A stretch of 5,169 bases of DNA, taken from contig NZ_JBNUPE010000030.1 of NCBI RefSeq assembly GCF_050409585.1, forward strand, positions 1 to 5,169. Reading direction: 5' to 3'. The position numbers and the translations under genes are program-made. This stretch comes from Facklamia sp050409585. GTDB taxonomy: Bacteria > Bacillota > Bacilli > Lactobacillales > Aerococcaceae. Shown here one piece after another: positions 1 to 5,169 of this stretch; within the stretch, counting starts at the first letter, position 1, and each line of letters opens with the position of its first letter. The notes under the pieces are model-generated. The model was not told the origin of the DNA and searched no databases. It was given only the letters and a program-made list of their open reading frames with translations.

Positions 1-2
1 AA

Positions 3-75
3 CTCCGCCAGTAGGGCTCGAACCTACGACATCATGATTAACAGTCATGCGCTCTGCCAGCTGAGCTATGGCGGA
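3..75 (-). tRNA. tRNA-Asn (anticodon GUU)
   Basis: This tRNA decodes AAC and AAU codons. On the minus strand all arms of the cloverleaf can be read. The acceptor stem is TCCGCCA paired with TGGCGGA (7 bp), the D stem is GCTC/GAGC, and the anticodon stem is CATGA/TCATG around loop CTGTTAA. The anticodon GTT lies at 40-42. The T arm is GTAGG-TTCGAGC-CCTAC. The discriminator base is G, usual for Asn. The gene is 73 nt and no CCA is encoded (the next bases are TT), so the CCA end must be added after transcription. It follows 5S by only 17 nt with no promoter between, so it is almost certainly the next member of the rRNA transcript. 5S followed by tRNA-Asn is a familiar order in Lactobacillales such as Enterococcus and Streptococcus. 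The window ends 2 bases beyond it, so further tRNAs could follow. Confidence 0.98.
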
Positions 76-92
76 ATAACTTTGATATGACA
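76..92 (-). other. 5S to tRNA-Asn intergenic linker
   Basis: This 17-nt A/T-rich linker joins the 3' end of 5S to the 5' end of tRNA-Asn. I see no promoter or terminator in it, which supports cotranscription. Presumably RNase P cuts at its tRNA side and a 5S maturation nuclease at the other; this is inferred from general knowledge of pre-rRNA processing. Confidence 0.7.
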
Positions 93-211
93 CGCGTGGC
101 AACGTCCTACTCTCACAAGACCAAAGGTCCAACTACCATCGGCGCTAAGAAGCTTAACTGCTGTGTTCGGCATGGGTACAGGTGTGTCCTTCTTGCCATC
201 ATCACCACACA
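93..211 (-). rRNA. rrf: 5S ribosomal RNA
   Basis: This is the 5S rRNA of the large subunit central protuberance. On the minus strand it begins TGTGTGGTGATGATGGCAAG. It carries the 5S signatures CCCATGCCGAACACAG, CAGTTAAGCTTCTTAGCGCC and GAGAGTAGGACGTTGCCA. The 5' TGTGTGG and 3' CCACGCG ends pair as helix I with two G-U wobbles, and I used this pairing to set both ends. The length of about 119 nt fits the family (about 115-120). Ends may be off by one or two bases. It lies 76 nt after the 23S end and 17 nt before tRNA-Asn, the usual bacterial order. Confidence 0.96.
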
Positions 212-287
212 GTGTCATCTCATCGTTATCTTGAGCAATCTCTCAATCACTCAAAACTGAATACACCTCTACTTACCTTGAAATCTC
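212..287 (-). other. 23S-5S internal transcribed spacer
   Basis: This spacer of about 76 nt has no tRNA. Its 23S-proximal half contains the 3' arm of the 23S processing stem (248-267, extendable to 242). Next to it is a small potential hairpin, TTGAG (231-235) with CTCAA (242-246), that would overlap the extension of the long stem. The rest, toward 5S, is A/T-rich and unremarkable. Confidence 0.75.
248..267 (-). repeat. 23S processing stem, 3' arm
   Basis: On the minus strand this reads GGTGTATTCAGTTTTGAGTG. It is complementary to the arm at 3299-3318 upstream of 23S. Of 20 positions 18 are Watson-Crick pairs, one is G-U and one is a G.G mismatch (bases 252 and 3314). Six more pairs, 242-247 with 3323-3328, can form past a 4-nt bulge on the spacer side (3319-3322). 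Such a stem bracketing 23S is the known substrate type for RNase III family cleavage (RNase III, or Mini-III near the mature ends in Firmicutes). The pairing is seen; the cleavage is inferred. Confidence 0.85.
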
Positions 288-3165
<2,878 letters not shown>

Positions 3166-3190
3166 ACAATATTTTCGCTTATTTTTTAAC

Positions 3191-3210
3191 TCTATGATGT
3201 TACTCATAGA
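3191..3210 (-). repeat. Perfect hairpin just before 23S
   Basis: TCTATGA (3191-3197) and TCATAGA (3204-3210) form a perfect 7-bp stem with a 6-nt loop. It lies about 25 nt before the mature 23S 5' end. It is inside the region closed by the 23S processing stem, so it probably forms as a side hairpin in the precursor. It has no U-tract typical of a terminator on its 3' side in the minus-strand RNA. Its role is unknown. Confidence 0.65.
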
Positions 3211-3229
3211 CTCGGTCAATTTCTCGGTT

Positions 3230-3256
3230 CATTATATCTTTTTTTAAGAAATAATG
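3230..3256 (-). repeat. A/T-rich spacer hairpin
   Basis: CATTAT (3230-3235) pairs with ATAATG (3251-3256), and TCTT (3237-3240) pairs with AAGA (3246-3249). One A/A mismatch separates the two halves and a 5-nt loop closes the tip. On the minus strand the loop is an A run, so this is not a rho-independent terminator in the direction of the operon. It probably shapes the precursor spacer. Confidence 0.5.
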
Positions 3257-3263
3257 TGATTGT

Positions 3264-3285
3264 CATACCTCGCATCGAGAATATG
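3264..3285 (-). repeat. Spacer hairpin with CTCG/CGAG core
   Basis: CTCG (3269-3272) pairs with CGAG (3276-3279) over a 3-nt loop. An outer CATA (3264-3267) pairs with TATG (3282-3285) across a small internal loop. TGAT (3257-3260) and ATCA (3286-3289) could extend it past a 3-nt bulge. It is the first structured element after the 23S-stem 5' arm. Its function is not known to me. Confidence 0.5.
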
Positions 3286-3298
3286 ATCAATCTTGTTT

Positions 3299-3318
3299 GG
3301 TGTATTCAGTTTTCAATG
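3299..3318 (-). repeat. 23S processing stem, 5' arm
   Basis: On the minus strand this reads CATTGAAAACTGAATACACC. It pairs with 248-267 downstream of 23S, enclosing the whole 23S in a long-range stem. It contains the TTGAAAACTGAA motif also present in the leader arm (5081-5108) and common around rRNA genes of Gram-positive bacteria. It starts about 134 nt upstream of the mature 23S 5' end, so a structured stretch would remain for further trimming. Confidence 0.85.
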
Positions 3319-3340
3319 ATCGATTGAGTTGCTTCATAAA

Positions 3341-3368
3341 GAAGCTCACTCAAAACTAAACAAAGACA
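3341..3368 (-). repeat. 16S processing stem, 3' arm
   Basis: This 28-nt arm pairs with 5081-5108 in the leader: 25 Watson-Crick pairs, 2 G-U wobbles and one G.G mismatch (bases 3351 and 5098). It lies 32 nt beyond the mature 16S 3' end. The resulting stem loops out the entire 16S, the classic RNase III-type entry site in bacterial pre-rRNA. The pairing is directly visible; processing is inferred from the family. Confidence 0.88.
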
Positions 3369-3370
3369 GT

Positions 3371-3387
3371 AACCTTTCGTGTAGGTT
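3371..3387 (-). repeat. Small hairpin after 16S 3' end
   Basis: AACCT (3371-3375) and AGGTT (3383-3387) form a 5-bp stem with a 7-nt loop, between the mature 16S end and the processing-stem arm. It belongs to the 16S 3' trailer, which is removed during maturation. Confidence 0.45.
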
Positions 3388-3396
3388 CCAACTACT

Positions 3397-4950
<1,554 letters not shown>

Positions 4951-4955
4951 GAATT

Positions 4956-4969
4956 TGAGCTTTTGCTCA
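4956..4969 (-). repeat. Hairpin next to 16S 5' end
   Basis: TGAGC (4956-4960) and GCTCA (4965-4969) form a perfect 5-bp stem with a 4-nt loop, six bases upstream of the predicted mature 16S 5' end. It could mark the site for 5' end trimming, but this is inference. Confidence 0.5.
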
Positions 4970-5080
4970 TTACTATTACTAGCTATTGATTTTTTTACCT
5001 GCTGGTCTGCAGTATGTCTCGAATTATATTCGGTTGTTTCTATCCGGTTTAACGAATAGACCCTTACACATTTTGGTGTT

Positions 5081-5108
5081 TGTCTTTGTTCAGTTTTCAA
5101 TGAGCTTC
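5081..5108 (-). repeat. 16S processing stem, 5' arm
   Basis: This is the leader arm that pairs with 3341-3368 after 16S. It begins about 18 nt after the predicted transcription start, so the arm is made very early and must wait for about 1.6 kb of transcription before its partner appears. It contains CATTGAAAACTGAA, shared with the 23S-stem 5' arm at 3299-3318. Confidence 0.88.
5092..5105 (-). promoter_or_regulatory. boxA-like antitermination element
   Basis: On the minus strand GCTCATTGAAAACT resembles the boxA element of rRNA leaders (core near GCTCTTT), bound by NusB-S10 to prevent premature termination. The match is good but not perfect. The element overlaps the processing-stem arm, so the sequence may be conserved for pairing rather than for Nus binding. 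The assignment is tentative. Confidence 0.4.
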
Positions 5109-5132
5109 GCTGCCATAAGTGACAACTTCTAT

Positions 5133-5161
5133 ATACTAGCATGGTTTAGATTTTTTGTCAA
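5133..5161 (-). promoter_or_regulatory. rRNA operon promoter (sigma-A type)
   Basis: On the minus strand a perfect -35 TTGACA (5161-5156) is followed by a 17-nt spacer and a -10 TAGTAT (5138-5133, 4 of 6 matches to consensus). A TGC just before it (5141-5139) forms an extended -10. The likely start is a G at 5126, seven bases past the -10; the G at 5129 is an alternative. A run of five A (5169-5165) upstream of the -35 may be the edge of an A/T-rich UP element, but the window ends there. Start with G would fit control by GTP level, as known for Bacillus rRNA promoters; this is inference. A second, more distal promoter could exist outside the window. Confidence 0.85.
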
Positions 5162-5169
5162 ACCTTTTT

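Larger units (their letters stand above)
4951..5126 (-). other. rRNA operon leader
   Basis: This transcribed leader of about 176 nt runs from the predicted start to mature 16S. It carries the 16S-stem 5' arm and a boxA-like element near its start. Small potential hairpins follow: ACAC/GTGT (5066-5079), TCTAT/ATAGA (5039-5060), CGAAT/ATTCG (5020-5032), CTGC/GCAG (4999-5012) and TGAGC/GCTCA (4956-4969). It has no convincing coding sequence. Its role is expected to be in transcription elongation and precursor folding. Confidence 0.7.

Noticed and set aside
3230..3256. Hairpin with a T run as a rho-independent terminator
   Set aside because: The T run is in the loop and on the plus strand; the operon is transcribed from the minus strand, where it is an A run, and the stem is A/T-rich.

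Overview
The window is one ribosomal RNA operon, read entirely from the minus strand. It holds no protein-coding gene that I can support. In transcription order, from the right edge leftward, it contains a sigma-A-type promoter (-35 TTGACA, 17-nt spacer, extended -10 TGC-TAGTAT), a leader of about 175 nt, 16S rRNA (about 4950 to 3401), a 235-nt 16S-23S spacer without tRNA, 23S rRNA (about 3165 to 288), a short spacer, 5S rRNA (about 211 to 93) and tRNA-Asn(GUU) (75 to 3). The left edge cuts the operon just past the tRNA, so more tRNA genes and the terminator may lie outside.

The organism is a low-GC Gram-positive, most likely in Lactobacillales. The reasons are the 16S text (27F site, anti-Shine-Dalgarno end CCTCCTTTCT, Lactobacillales-like variable regions), the A/T-rich spacers, the repeated TTGAAAACTGAA motif around the rRNA genes, and a 5S gene followed at once by tRNA-Asn. 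The 16S mixes features I associate with Carnobacteriaceae/Enterococcaceae (a V1 start like Granulicatella) and with Lactobacillaceae (the GGTGGCCTAAC segment near the 3' end). I do not assign a genus.

The non-genic DNA is well explained by pre-rRNA processing. A 28-nt arm in the leader (5081-5108) pairs with an arm after 16S (3341-3368). A 20-nt arm before 23S (3299-3318) pairs with one after 23S (248-267). These long stems would enclose the two large rRNAs and are the expected substrates of RNase III-type cleavage. The two stems are related in sequence and both carry one G.G mismatch at the same relative place. The two arms that sit side by side in the 16S-23S spacer can also fold on each other, giving a competing local structure. 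The leader and spacers hold several further small hairpins.

I found no sign of a new system: no mobile element, CRISPR, intron or inserted gene. The rRNA and tRNA sequences look intact and functional. The most interesting items are the alternating-arm architecture, the unusual 16S V6 region and a covarying helix-27 change.
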